Shown here in pieces: positions 1 to 8,101 of a stretch of DNA of 64,000 nucleotides. This stretch comes from Maricaulis alexandrii. GTDB taxonomy: Bacteria; Pseudomonadota; Alphaproteobacteria; Caulobacterales; Maricaulaceae. The stretch covers positions 186,001 through 250,000 of the forward strand of contig NZ_SWKP01000007.1 in the NCBI RefSeq assembly GCF_005871165.1. The letters are read 5' to 3'. Positions within the stretch are counted from its first letter, which is position 1, and the number at the start of each line of letters is the position of its first letter. The translations under genes were made by a program, and so were the position numbers. A model generated the notes under the pieces. That model was given only the letters and a program-made list of their open reading frames with translations, had not been told where the DNA came from and made no database searches.

Positions 1-16
1 CGGTGTCCTGCGGCGC

Positions 17-41
17 GAAAACCGGGGACACGTACCGATTT
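17..41. repeat. Direct repeat copy 1 (RAYT-flank type)
   Basis: A 25-base unit with the core GGGACACGTACCGATTT recurs imperfectly at 241-265 in the same orientation (20 of 25 bases identical by eye). Sequences of this kind typically flank REP-associated transposase (RAYT) genes. Here the two copies bracket a RAYT gene remnant, and this copy sits immediately downstream of its stop codon. Confidence 0.7.
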
Positions 42-240
42 AATCATCCGGCGGCTTTCCGCTCCGCCGTTTCGGGCGTCCGGATTGGCCCGGTCTGAGT
101 CGGCGGCCTGATTTGGTTTCCAGCGCATCGATCCAGGCGTCCGATCCCAGCGGGTATCCCGACTGTGCGAAATCGCCCAGCAGGGCCTCCTGCCTCGCGC
201 TTGTGCCCTCGGCCAGATAGCGCGGCCAGTCGGCGATCCC
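40..240 (-). pseudogene. RAYT (REP-associated tyrosine transposase) C-terminal remnant
   Basis: The reading frame encodes the typical tail of Y1/IS200-like RAYT transposases: an ADWPRYLAEG segment, then PLGSDAW and a basic end GRRLRPGQSGRPKRR. The N-terminal catalytic HUH/Tyr part is absent. The frame runs from just after repeat copy 2 (241-265) to the stop at 40-42, so an upstream repeat is joined directly to the 3' third of the gene. A nominal ATG at 253-255 lies inside the repeat and is unlikely to be a real start. Inference: an internal deletion removed the 5' part and the product is dead. Family assignment rests on motif recognition only. Confidence 0.7.
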
Positions 241-265
241 GAAAAACAGGGACACACACCAATTT
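241..265. repeat. Direct repeat copy 2 (RAYT-flank type)
   Basis: Second imperfect copy of the 25-base unit at 17-41, core GGGACACACACCAATTT. It abuts the truncated transposase frame at base 240, which places the deletion junction exactly at the repeat edge. Confidence 0.7.
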
Positions 266-456
266 CCCTCGCCGCCTTACGCCCACACATCGCAATTTTC
301 TCGGAAGCCCCCAATCTGCGGGTATGCTGCCGCAACATCGCTTGGCGCGCACTGAAAACACACTAGCGTTCAAGCGCGTTAGCCGTCACGGCCATTTGAC
401 TTCCCGGTAGGCATGATCAAGCTTCCCTCCACGTATTTTCTGGGGAGAGAGACGTC

Positions 457-1755
457 ATGCTCAAATCTGCCATTTCCGCCCTGGCCCTGATGGCCGCCAC
501 GGGCCTGGCCCAGGCTCAGGATGCCGCCGACGAGGCGCCGCTGACCGTCATCCATGCTGGCTGGCTGCTGGCGGTTCCGGGTGAAGCGCCGCTTGAGGAC
601 CAGTCCATCCTGGTGCGTGGCGAGCGTATCGAAAGCGTGGAAGCCGGCTTTGTCAGCCCGGACGGCGCGACCATTGTCGACCTGTCCGATGATTATGTGA
701 TGCCCGGCTTCATCGACAGCCATGTCCACCTGCAATCGGAACTCGGACCGGGCCGGCGCTTCAACGCCTTTACCCATTCCGCCTCCGATCTCGCCTTTGA
801 CGGCGCCGCCAATGCCCGCACCACACTGCTGGCCGGCTTCACCACCGTGCAGGATGTCGGCGGCAATTTCGAGGCCAGTCTGGCCCTGCGCGACGCGATC
901 GATGATGGCGATGTGGCCGGTCCGCGCCTGCGCGTCGCCGGCAGTGCCGTGACTCCGACGGGTGGGCATGCCGACGTCAACGGGTTCTCGCTCGACGTGC
1001 TGCACATGTTCGCCTCGGAAACCGCCTGCAACGGTCCGGCCCAGTGCCGCGAAGCCGTGCGCACCCTGATCCGCGGCGGCGCCGATGTGATCAAGATCAC
1101 CGCAACGGGCGGCGTCCTGTCCGACACGGCTGCCGGTGTGGAACAGCAATTCTTTGATGACGAGCTGGAGTCCATTGTCGAAGCCGCGCACATGATGGGC
1201 CGCCGCGTCACCGCGCACGCCCACGGCGTGACGGGTATCAACTCCTTCCTGGAAGCCGGTGGCGACTCCATCGAGCACGGCACCTATCTGGACCGCGACT
1301 CCATCCGTCTGATGCGCCGCAATGGCGCCTACCTCGTCCCGACCGTCCTGGCCGGTGTCACGGTGGCGGAACTGGCCGAGACGGCCGACTTCATGACGGA
1401 CAATCAGCGGGCCAAGTCCCGCGAGGTCGGCCCGCTCATGCTGGAAATGGCCCGCCGCGCCCATGAGGGCGGTGTCACGATTGCCTTCGGCACCGATAGC
1501 GGCGTCTCGCAGCACGGGCTGAATGCCCGCGAATTCGAGCTCCTCGTCGAGGCCGGCCTGACCCCGATGGAAGCCATTGTGACCGCGACGATCAATGCCT
1601 CCCGCCACGTCCAGATGGAGGATGTCATCGGCACGATCGAAGCTGGCAAGTTCGCCGACATCGTCGCCGTTGACGGGGATCCGCTGGCGAATATTTCCGA
1701 GCTTCGCGACATTGATTTCGTGATGAAGGGCGGCGAGGTTTATCTGAGCGAATGA
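457..1755 (+). CDS. Exported metal-dependent amidohydrolase
   Basis: 432-residue protein with a Sec signal peptide (about 1-20, ending AQA). It has the full amidohydrolase metal set: HVH at 89-91, a likely carboxylated Lys213 in DVIKITATGG, His254 and His256 in TAHAHG, His274 in IEHGTY and Asp347 in GTDSG. This is the imidazolonepropionase-like / Xaa-Pro dipeptidase group of periplasmic amidohydrolases. Substrate cannot be read from sequence; related enzymes cleave dipeptides or cyclic amides. The start follows a GGGGAGAGAG ribosome site. Its stop overlaps the next gene by four bases (ATGA), so the two are probably co-translated. The 190 bases upstream hold no gene. Confidence 0.88.
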   Translation: MLKSAISALALMAATGLAQAQDAADEAPLTVIHAGWLLAVPGEAPLEDQSILVRGERIESVEAGFVSPDGATIVDLSDDYVMPGFIDSHVHLQSELGPGRRFNAFTHSASDLAFDGAANARTTLLAGFTTVQDVGGNFEASLALRDAIDDGDVAGPRLRVAGSAVTPTGGHADVNGFSLDVLHMFASETACNGPAQCREAVRTLIRGGADVIKITATGGVLSDTAAGVEQQFFDDELESIVEAAHMMGRRVTAHAHGVTGINSFLEAGGDSIEHGTYLDRDSIRLMRRNGAYLVPTVLAGVTVAELAETADFMTDNQRAKSREVGPLMLEMARRAHEGGVTIAFGTDSGVSQHGLNAREFELLVEAGLTPMEAIVTATINASRHVQMEDVIGTIEAGKFADIVAVDGDPLANISELRDIDFVMKGGEVYLSE

Positions 1756-2816
1756 GCGAGATTGACGACCAGTTCTCCGGCACCAAACAGGTTGCCGATG
1801 CCCTCGCCTTCGATGAAGGCGCCCTTGCCGCCTGGATGACGGAGCATGTGGACGGCTATGCCGGTCCGCTCAGTGTCTCCCAGTTCAAGGGCGGGCAGTC
1901 CAATCCGACCTACAAGCTGACCACGCCCGAAAAGGGCTATGTCCTGCGGCGCAAGCCGCCGGGCAAACTCCTGCCCTCGGCCCATGCCGTGGACCGCGAG
2001 TTCGAGGTGATGAGCAAGCTGGGGGCGGCCGGTTTCCCGGCGCCCGCCATGCAGGGTCTGTGCATGGACCGGGAGGTCATCGGGACGGAATTTTACGTCA
2101 TGGATTTCGTGGAAGGCCGGATTTTCTGGGATCCACTCCTGCCCGATCTCGACAAGGCGGACCGCGCCCCGATCTATGACGCGGCGAATGCGACACTGGC
2201 CCATCTCCATTCGATCGACCATGTCGCCGCCGGGCTCGGCGAATATGGCAAGCCGGGCGACTATTTCCAGCGCCAGATCGGCCGCTGGTCGAAACAGTAT
2301 CGCGCCGCCGAGACCCGCACGATCCCGGCGATGGACAAGCTGATCGACTGGCTGCCCCAGGCCGCGCCGGAACAGGAACGCACCAGTGTCGTTCACGGGG
2401 ATTACCGCCTGGACAACATGATCTTCCATCCGACCGAGCCGCGCGTCATTGCCGTGCTCGACTGGGAGCTCTCCACGCTCGGCGACCCGCTGGCCGATTT
2501 CACCTATCAATTGATGGGCTGGGTCATGCCGCAGGAAATCCGCAATGGCTTCCTGGGGATCGATATCGAGGCCCTGGGCATTCCCTCGATCGAACAGTAT
2601 ACGCAGGCCTATTGCGAACGCACCGGCCGTGACGGCATTCCCGCGCTGGATTTCTACTTCGCCTACAACATCTTCCGCCTCGCCTCGATCCTGCAGGGCG
2701 TCTATGCGCGCTCCCTGCAAGGCAATGCATCCAACTCCCGCGCCAAGGAAATGGGCGATGCCGTCGAGCCCCTGGCCGAAGCCGCTTGGGGTTTCGCAAA
2801 GAATGCAGGGGCTTGA
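1752..2816 (+). CDS. Phosphotransferase family protein (APH/ACAD10-type kinase fold)
   Basis: 354 residues with an aminoglycoside-phosphotransferase fold of the type associated with acyl-CoA dehydrogenases (ACAD10/11 N-terminal homologues). The Brenner motif is HGDYRLDN at 215-222, with catalytic Asp217 and metal ligand Asn222. The metal-binding Asp237 lies in LDWELSTLGDP. Residues near 60-80 (YVLRRKPPGKLLPSAH) form the nucleotide-binding Lys region. Family knowledge suggests phosphorylation of a hydroxyacyl-CoA or another small hydroxyl substrate rather than antibiotic resistance. It is translationally coupled to the upstream amidohydrolase. Confidence 0.85.
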   Translation: MSEIDDQFSGTKQVADALAFDEGALAAWMTEHVDGYAGPLSVSQFKGGQSNPTYKLTTPEKGYVLRRKPPGKLLPSAHAVDREFEVMSKLGAAGFPAPAMQGLCMDREVIGTEFYVMDFVEGRIFWDPLLPDLDKADRAPIYDAANATLAHLHSIDHVAAGLGEYGKPGDYFQRQIGRWSKQYRAAETRTIPAMDKLIDWLPQAAPEQERTSVVHGDYRLDNMIFHPTEPRVIAVLDWELSTLGDPLADFTYQLMGWVMPQEIRNGFLGIDIEALGIPSIEQYTQAYCERTGRDGIPALDFYFAYNIFRLASILQGVYARSLQGNASNSRAKEMGDAVEPLAEAAWGFAKNAGA

Positions 2817-2912
2817 TCAGCGAGAGAGCCATTGATCACGCGTCCGCGTCCTGATCCGGTGCGGACGCAGGATTTCAGACCTGCATGATCGCGTGGCAGC
2901 AAGGTGCAGGGT

Positions 2913-3041
2913 TCAGGCGCCCGACCTGTCCTGGTTCTCGGACGCGTCAGCCTTTTGCTTTTTCTCGGCCCAGCTGGCCCACACGACCACGATGACGGCG
3001 AGCGCAGTGAACACGCCGAGCGGCCAGATCGTAACATCCAT
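2913..3041 (-). CDS. Small single-pass membrane protein, 42 aa
   Basis: ATG at 3041, stop at 2913. The product starts MDVTIWPLGV, has one hydrophobic helix (about residues 5-24) and a charged tail rich in Lys, Glu and Asp, suggesting an N-out/C-in membrane micropeptide. The start lies three bases after the stop of the next gene upstream (3045-3305, same strand), so it is probably translationally coupled. No family recognised. The unbroken hydrophobic segment and the tight spacing are the evidence that it is real. Confidence 0.55.
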   Translation of the reverse strand: MDVTIWPLGVFTALAVIVVVWASWAEKKQKADASENQDRSGA

Positions 3042-3044
3042 CAG

Positions 3045-3305
3045 CTAGTCCTCCACCTTGCCATAGTGCCCGAGATGCCTTGCAATATAGGCGTTAAGCA
3101 CCAGGAGAACAATTCCGAACCCCAAGCTCCAAGGGTTCACCTGGTCACCCGAGGCGAAAACCGACACCCCGATTGCGCCCAGCCCGGCCGCGCGTGTCGA
3201 CTGTTCCCAACTTTGCCAGACGACGCGATTGGGACTGAACGCCAAACGCAAGCGAAGCAGGCTCTGCCAGAAGGTCATGACACGCTTTTTGACGGCTTCC
3301 CACAT
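3045..3305 (-). CDS. Small membrane protein, about 86 aa
   Basis: Best start is ATG at 3305 (MWEAVKKRVMTFW); an internal ATG about ten codons later is possible. A basic N-terminal segment (residues 5-30, Arg/Lys rich) is followed by two hydrophobic stretches (about 35-48 and 52-70) and a C-terminal HLGHYGKVED. No family recognised. It lies between a four-helix DUF4345-like gene and a 42-residue micropeptide on the same strand, so the three look like a small membrane-protein operon. The longer frame upstream overlaps the DUF4345-like gene and is not needed. Confidence 0.5.
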   Translation of the reverse strand: MWEAVKKRVMTFWQSLLRLRLAFSPNRVVWQSWEQSTRAAGLGAIGVSVFASGDQVNPWSLGFGIVLLVLNAYIARHLGHYGKVED

Positions 3306-3357
3306 ACACAACTTATAGATGTTCTTGCTGTGTTCCGCAAGCGGGTCAGAACCGGTA

Positions 3358-3771
3358 TCAGCCCACGACATGACCCAGCCAGGGCGCCATGAGGGCCAGG
3401 CCGACGACGAGTTCGAAACCGACCGAGAAGAGATTATAGCCGGTCCGGGTCTGGTGCTGGCCGTGGTCCAGGATAATGGAGGTCGTGCGGCCGATCGCCA
3501 TGCCGAGCCAGGCCGCGCCGGCCGCAAAGCCGGTGGCCACGACACTGGCCATGCCTGCCTGGGCCTGCATCGCGATGGCCAGCAGGACCGCACCGTGCAG
3601 CAGCAGGAGCCCGCCGCCATAAGTCGCCCGGAACTCGGCCCAGCCACCCGGCTTGTCAGCCGGTTTCAGACGGACGACTTTGGCGCCCCAGGACGGGCTG
3701 ATGAGACTGCCCAGGCCGAGACCGCCGCCAATAACGGCCGCGACACCACTGATAATCACCGTAACGGACAT
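3358..3771 (-). CDS. Four-helix membrane protein, DUF4345-like
   Basis: 137 residues from ATG 3771, preceded by a CAGGGGAAAA ribosome site. About four transmembrane helices, with a conserved-looking E-F-RATYGGG in the second helix region. That layout fits DUF4345-type proteins of unknown function; the assignment is from memory of the family pattern, not a search. It is divergent from the TSUP transporter (start 3828) with a 56-base shared promoter region, and it heads two smaller membrane genes. Confidence 0.6.
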   Translation of the reverse strand: MSVTVIISGVAAVIGGGLGLGSLISPSWGAKVVRLKPADKPGGWAEFRATYGGGLLLLHGAVLLAIAMQAQAGMASVVATGFAAGAAWLGMAIGRTTSIILDHGQHQTRTGYNLFSVGFELVVGLALMAPWLGHVVG

Positions 3772-3827
3772 GGTTTTCCCCTGTATGTTCGCCTCCAAGA
3801 GATAGGCGTTTTTCCTGCGAGACAAGC

Positions 3828-4556
3828 ATGCCCCTGATCCTGCTCGCCACTTTCGTCACGGCCTTCATCTCCGGCGTGTTCGGCATGGCGGGCGGTTTGA
3901 TCCTGATGGGCGTGCTGGCGCTGCTCCTGCCGGTCGCCTCGGCCATGGTGGTGCACGGTGTGGTGCAGAGCGTCTCCAATGGCTGGCGCGCCATCCTGCA
4001 CTACAAATGGATCGACTGGCGCATACTGGGCATCTATCTGCTCGGCTCCGCCAGCGCGGCGCTCCTGCTGGTCTTCATCGCCTTCGAACTCGACAAGGCC
4101 TGGCTCTTCATTGTGCTGGGACTGGTGCCCGGGGCGATCTGGCTGCCCAAGACGCTGATCCATTTCGATGCCGCCCGCCCGGTGCACGCCGTGATCTGCG
4201 GCTTCATCGTCACCGGGCTCAATACAGTGGCGGGTGTCTCCGGTCCGCTGCTGGACGTCTTCTTCGCCGACACGGAGCGCGACCGGCGCTGCATCGTGGC
4301 GACCAAGGCTGCCACCCAGGTTGTCTCCCATGCGGTCAAGATCGGCTATTACATCCTGCCGGCCCTGGCGGCGAATGCCCTGCCGAATGCGCAATGGCTG
4401 CTGGTTGCCGCCCCGCTGGCGATTGCCGGCACCACGCTGGGAGCCCGCTTCCTGGCCATGATGAGTGATATCCAGTTCCGGCAGTGGACGAAGTGGATCG
4501 TCAGCGTGATCGGCCTTGTCTATATCGGTCGCGGCCTGGTCCTGTTGATGGGATGA
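3828..4556 (+). CDS. TSUP family (TauE/SafE) membrane transporter
   Basis: 242 residues, about eight hydrophobic segments. The N-terminal ISGVFGMAGGLILM motif is the family hallmark glycine-rich turn, and a second GLNTVAGVSGP copy lies mid-protein, consistent with the internal duplication of TSUP carriers. Family members move organosulfur compounds or sulfite; substrate here is not deducible. The stop overlaps the start of the acetyltransferase gene by four bases (ATGA at 4553-4556). Confidence 0.85.
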   Translation: MPLILLATFVTAFISGVFGMAGGLILMGVLALLLPVASAMVVHGVVQSVSNGWRAILHYKWIDWRILGIYLLGSASAALLLVFIAFELDKAWLFIVLGLVPGAIWLPKTLIHFDAARPVHAVICGFIVTGLNTVAGVSGPLLDVFFADTERDRRCIVATKAATQVVSHAVKIGYYILPALAANALPNAQWLLVAAPLAIAGTTLGARFLAMMSDIQFRQWTKWIVSVIGLVYIGRGLVLLMG

Positions 4557-5140
4557 TGGACATGCAGATTTCCCCCGCCCTGCTCGAGAACGCGCATGTC
4601 CGCCTGGATCCCCTGACAGAGGATCACCGGGAAGCCCTGCGCCCCCTGGCCCAGGAGGCCGAGCTCTGGGCGCTTACCTCCCTGCGCGGCGATGGTGAGC
4701 ATTTCGACGACTGGTTCGACCTCATGCTGGCCGGCACGCGGGCCGGGTCGCAGATTTCGCATCTCGTCACGAACAAGGCGATCGGTGCGCCCGCCGGACA
4801 CACGGCCTTCCTGTCCATCGTACCGGACCATGCCCGGCTGGAAATTGGCTGGACCTGGTATGGCGCTCAGGCACGCGGCACGACAGTCAATCCGGCCTGC
4901 AAGCACCTGCTGATGGAACGCGCCTTCGCCTGCGGCGCGGAACGGGTCGAGCTGAAGACGCACCACAGGAATCTGCGTTCCCAGGCCGCCATGACCAAGA
5001 TGGGGGCCACCCGAGAGGGCACGCTGCGCCGGCATCTCAAATGCTGGACCGGCGAATGGCGGGATACGGTCTGGTTTTCTGTGTTGAAGGAAGAATGGCC
5101 CGGCGTCAGTGCCGGCCTGAAGGCGCGGTTGGGCGCCTAG
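4553..5140 (+). CDS. GNAT N-acetyltransferase, RimJ/RimL type
   Basis: 195 residues from the ATG overlapping the TSUP stop (downstream ATGs at 4556 and 4562 are also possible). Features of the RimJ/RimL-like group: an early NAHVRLDPLTEDH strand, IGWTWYG as the central beta strand, NPACKHLLMERAF as the helix after the acetyl-CoA loop, and LRSQAAMTKMGATREGTLR near the C terminus. It probably acetylates a protein N terminus or a small amine; target unknown. It converges with and overlaps by four bases the gene at 5137-5586. Confidence 0.82.
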   Translation: MMDMQISPALLENAHVRLDPLTEDHREALRPLAQEAELWALTSLRGDGEHFDDWFDLMLAGTRAGSQISHLVTNKAIGAPAGHTAFLSIVPDHARLEIGWTWYGAQARGTTVNPACKHLLMERAFACGAERVELKTHHRNLRSQAAMTKMGATREGTLRRHLKCWTGEWRDTVWFSVLKEEWPGVSAGLKARLGA

Positions 5141-5586
5141 CCCTGACAGGTCAGGGGCGTGCCCAGAATACGGCCTTCGCTGATCTCCAGCTCCAGCGCG
5201 TCTCCGGTCGAATACACCAGCAGGTCGGCGGCAACGCCCGGCATCAGGATGGTGCGGCGCGCCGAAGCGGAGCCCGCGGTCGAGGTCCGGATGAAGATGG
5301 CGGCGCTCGGTGCGGTGGATTGCGGACGCGGGCGCACAATGGAACCGGGGCGATGCAGGGTGGTGACCGGCATGGCGGTTTCCAGCATCAGGCCTTCGCC
5401 GATGGCCGAGATCCGGCCCTGCTCGATGAAGATGTCCTGATGGTCCCAGCTGCCCGAAGCATCGACAATGGTGACGTCCTGCAGAAGGAGCGGTGCATCG
5501 GCACACACCGCCGTGTTCGCAAGCGCTGCCGAACCGGCCGTGAGGGCCAGAACAATCCCGGTCGCGAATTTGATCAGTGCACGCAT
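5137..5586 (-). CDS. Exported amidohydrolase-like protein lacking the catalytic barrel
   Basis: 149 residues with a signal peptide (about 1-24). Residues 33-66 (start LLLQDVTIVDASG, end IFIEQGRISAIGEG) match the N-terminal composite beta-sandwich of amidohydrolases. Residues 116-142 (start PGVAADLLVYS, end SEGRILG) match the C-terminal half of the same sandwich. The 200-300-residue metal-binding barrel normally between them is replaced by about 50 residues with no HxH motif. Cys28 and Cys147 lie near the two ends of the mature chain and could pair. It cannot be a conventional hydrolase; a binding or scaffold role is speculation. The frame is intact, so it is not an obvious pseudogene. Confidence 0.65.
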   Translation of the reverse strand: MRALIKFATGIVLALTAGSAALANTAVCADAPLLLQDVTIVDASGSWDHQDIFIEQGRISAIGEGLMLETAMPVTTLHRPGSIVRPRPQSTAPSAAIFIRTSTAGSASARRTILMPGVAADLLVYSTGDALELEISEGRILGTPLTCQG

Positions 5587-5692
5587 TTCGCGGACGCTCC
5601 AGAGCTTCTGGCTCCTATTCGTCCGGGTCCCGATTCAACTCAAGACAAGGTTTTATGACAGCTTCCGTCATACGGAATTTGCCGAAATTCCG

Positions 5693-6028
5693 TCACGGCT
5701 TGGGTGGCAGCGAGCGCACGAAAGCCAGGCTTGTGGACACCCAGTCTGACAGCCCGTCCTCGTCCAGGTCTTCCGGCCCATCCAGAGTGACCCAGCCGGT
5801 CATCACACGACCGGTGACATCCATCTCCCGGGCCCCCGGTTTGGCGAGATTTTCCGCATAGGCCTCCGGCCCGACACGGACGTGCATCTCACCCCGGACC
5901 AGTCCGCAACTCATATGCCCGCCGATCAGGAAGGCGATGCCGCCGAACATGCGCTTGCGGACCGGGTCGACGCCCTGTTGTCTCAGCTCGGCCTCCAGCC
6001 GGTCCGCCAGATCGGGATCAAACGCCAT
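5693..6028 (-). CDS. TfoX/Sxy N-terminal domain protein
   Basis: 111 residues from ATG 6028. The RMFGGIAFLIGGHMSCGL segment and following MHVRVGPEAY are characteristic of the TfoX_N domain. Single-domain versions are widespread and mostly uncharacterised; Sxy/TfoX in gammaproteobacteria promotes competence, but that role should not be assumed here. Its first 11 bases overlap the 3' end of tadA on the same strand. Confidence 0.8.
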   Translation of the reverse strand: MAFDPDLADRLEAELRQQGVDPVRKRMFGGIAFLIGGHMSCGLVRGEMHVRVGPEAYAENLAKPGAREMDVTGRVMTGWVTLDGPEDLDEDGLSDWVSTSLAFVRSLPPKP

Positions 6029-6500
6029 CGCTCTTGGCCTTGCGCCTCGCCTTGAAGAAGGACCGCAGCACATCCGCGCTCTCCTGAGCGAGAATGCCGG
6101 AGGTCACCTCGGGACGCCAGTGGCAGGTCGGCTGTTCGAAGAAACGCGGGCCGTGATCAATCGCCCCGCCCTTCTCGTCCGGTGCGCCATAGATCACCCG
6201 TCCGATCCGGGCATGGCTGATGGCCCCGGCGCACATGGCGCAGGGCTCCAGCGTGACGTAGAGTTCCAGTCCTGTGAGCCGGTAATTGCCCCGTTTTTCC
6301 GCACCACGGCGCAGGGCCAATATCTCCGCATGGGCGGTTGGATCATGACCGGCAATCGGGGCATTATGTGCTTCAGCGACGATCTCATCCGTGACCGGAT
6401 CAACCAGGATGGCACCAATCGGCGCTTCGCCCGCCTCAGCTGCTGCATGCGCAAGGCGTAGCGCTTGTTCCATAAAACGTGTATCGCGCAGGTCCGTCAT
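6018..6500 (-). CDS. tadA: tRNA-specific adenosine deaminase TadA
   Basis: 160 residues. It converts adenosine 34 of tRNA-Arg(ACG) to inosine. The zinc/proton-shuttle motif is HAE in PTAHAEILALR, and the second zinc motif is PCAMC in TLEPCAMCAGA. RIGRVIYG and DEKGGA follow as in TadA rather than free-nucleoside deaminases. Start chosen at ATG 6500 (MTDLRDTRFM). Divergent from the pseudouridine synthase gene at 6539, leaving only about 38 bases for both promoters. Confidence 0.92.
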   Translation of the reverse strand: MTDLRDTRFMEQALRLAHAAAEAGEAPIGAILVDPVTDEIVAEAHNAPIAGHDPTAHAEILALRRGAEKRGNYRLTGLELYVTLEPCAMCAGAISHARIGRVIYGAPDEKGGAIDHGPRFFEQPTCHWRPEVTSGILAQESADVLRSFFKARRKAKSDGV

Positions 6501-6538
6501 CTGCGGCGGGTTAGAGCGACCGAGTGAAAGGGTCAAGC

Positions 6539-7519
6539 GTGAGCGAGAACGAAACCAGCGAACGCATCGCCAAATACCTGGCACGCGCCGGCGTCGCCTC
6601 GCGTCGTGAGGTCGAGCGCATGATCGAGGGCGGCCGTGTCCGGGTGAACGGAAAACTGCTCGACACGCCGGCCTTCAAGGTATCGGCGAGCGACAAGATC
6701 GAGGTCGATGGCAAGCTGGTTGAACCGCCGGCGGCGACCCGACTATGGCGCTATCACAAGCCGGCCGGACTGGTGACCACCCATGCCGACCCGGAAGGCC
6801 GCGAGACCGTGTTCGACGCCATTCCCGACGATATCGGCCGCGTCATCTCGATCGGCCGCCTCGACCTGACCTCCGAAGGCCTGCTTCTGCTGACCAATGA
6901 CGGCGCCCTCGCCCGCGCCCTGGAATTGCCGTCCACCGGCTGGATGCGCCGCTATCGCGCTCGTGCCTTCGGCACGGTCGACCAGACGGCCGTCAACAAG
7001 CTGAAGGCCGGTGTCACCGTCGAGGGGATCAAGTACGGCCCGATGGATGTCGAGATCGAACGCGAGACCGGCTCCAATATCTGGCTCAATATCGGCATTC
7101 GCGAAGGCAAGAACCGCGAAGTCCGCAAGGCGCTGGACAGTGTCGGCCTGAAGGTGAACCGGCTGATCCGGACCGCCTATGGCCCCTTCCAGCTGGGCGA
7201 TCTGGGCCGGGGCGAGATCAAGCCCGTGCCGGGCCGCGTGCTCAAGGACCAGTGCGGCCATCTCGTCGAGATTGCCAGCACGACCGGTGAAGCCGTGGCC
7301 AAGCCTCGCCCTCAACGGCCCGGCCGCAAGCCCGTGAAACGCAAGATGGGCGGTGCCGGTCAGCCCGGTCTGCCGAAACAGGAGGACAGCCTGGACGGGG
7401 CCAAGCCGATGAAACGCTCCCGTGGCCGGCCCTCGCCGAACCGTGGACGCCCCTCCGCTGATGCCCCCCGCACCGGCGGCCCGTCCCGCGGCCCCGGCAA
7501 GCCGCGCGGGAGACGCTGA
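6539..7519 (+). CDS. rRNA pseudouridine synthase (RsuA/RluB family)
   Basis: N-terminal S4 RNA-binding domain (RIAKYLARAGVASRREVERM) followed by the RsuA/RluB catalytic domain: GRLDLTSEGLLLLTNDG carries the catalytic Asp, and NREVRKALDSVGLKVNRLIR is the conserved family block. The last 70 or so residues are a Lys/Arg/Gly/Pro-rich disordered tail, common in alphaproteobacterial RluB-like enzymes. I prefer the GTG at 6539 (AAAGGG about 6 bases upstream); GTG 6524 is an alternative. Probable substrate is 23S rRNA U2605. The next gene, rsmD, starts three bases after the stop. Confidence 0.85.
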   Translation: MSENETSERIAKYLARAGVASRREVERMIEGGRVRVNGKLLDTPAFKVSASDKIEVDGKLVEPPAATRLWRYHKPAGLVTTHADPEGRETVFDAIPDDIGRVISIGRLDLTSEGLLLLTNDGALARALELPSTGWMRRYRARAFGTVDQTAVNKLKAGVTVEGIKYGPMDVEIERETGSNIWLNIGIREGKNREVRKALDSVGLKVNRLIRTAYGPFQLGDLGRGEIKPVPGRVLKDQCGHLVEIASTTGEAVAKPRPQRPGRKPVKRKMGGAGQPGLPKQEDSLDGAKPMKRSRGRPSPNRGRPSADAPRTGGPSRGPGKPRGRR

Positions 7520-7522
7520 TCC

Positions 7523-8092
7523 ATGCGTGTCGTCGGCGGAAAGTTCCGCAATCGGGCCCTGGTGGCCCCGAAAGGCCGGTCAACCCGTCCGACCTCGGAC
7601 CGGGCCCGTGAGAACATGTTCAATGTGATCGAACATGCCGACTGGTGCCCGCCGGTCGAAGGGGCCCGCGTCATCGATTTGTATGCCGGGTCCGGCGCGC
7701 TGGGTATCGAAGCCGTCTCTCGTGGTGCGGCCTTCTGCCTCTTCGTGGAAATGGCCGCCGAGGCGCGCGGGGCCATCCGCACCAATGTCGACACGCTGCA
7801 GCTGTTCGGAAACACGCGGATCCACCGCCGCGACGCGACGGCTCTGGGCGAGAAACCCTCCAATCTGGGCGCGCCCTTCAACCTGGTCTTCCTCGACCCG
7901 CCCTATGGCCATGCTCTCGGGCCGAAGACGCTGAGCAAGCTCATCGAGGGCAATTGGGTCAGCGAGGATGCCGTCGCCGTGCTCGAGGTCGGGGCGGAGG
8001 AAGAACCGGAGACGCCGGGCTGGGAGGCCCGGGTGGTGAAGGAATACGGCGCGGCAAAGGTGTTGTTTCTGGAACGGGCATCCGCAGGCTAG
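7523..8092 (+). CDS. rsmD: 16S rRNA (guanine966-N2)-methyltransferase RsmD
   Basis: 189 residues. MRVVGGKFRNR at the N terminus, the SAM-binding DLYAGSGALGIEAVSRGA and the catalytic LDPPYG motif are diagnostic of RsmD. It methylates G966 in the small-subunit rRNA P-site region. It sits three bases after the pseudouridine synthase, so the pair forms a ribosomal-RNA modification operon. Confidence 0.92.
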   Translation: MRVVGGKFRNRALVAPKGRSTRPTSDRARENMFNVIEHADWCPPVEGARVIDLYAGSGALGIEAVSRGAAFCLFVEMAAEARGAIRTNVDTLQLFGNTRIHRRDATALGEKPSNLGAPFNLVFLDPPYGHALGPKTLSKLIEGNWVSEDAVAVLEVGAEEEPETPGWEARVVKEYGAAKVLFLERASAG

Positions 8093-8101
8093 ACTGGCGG
8101 C

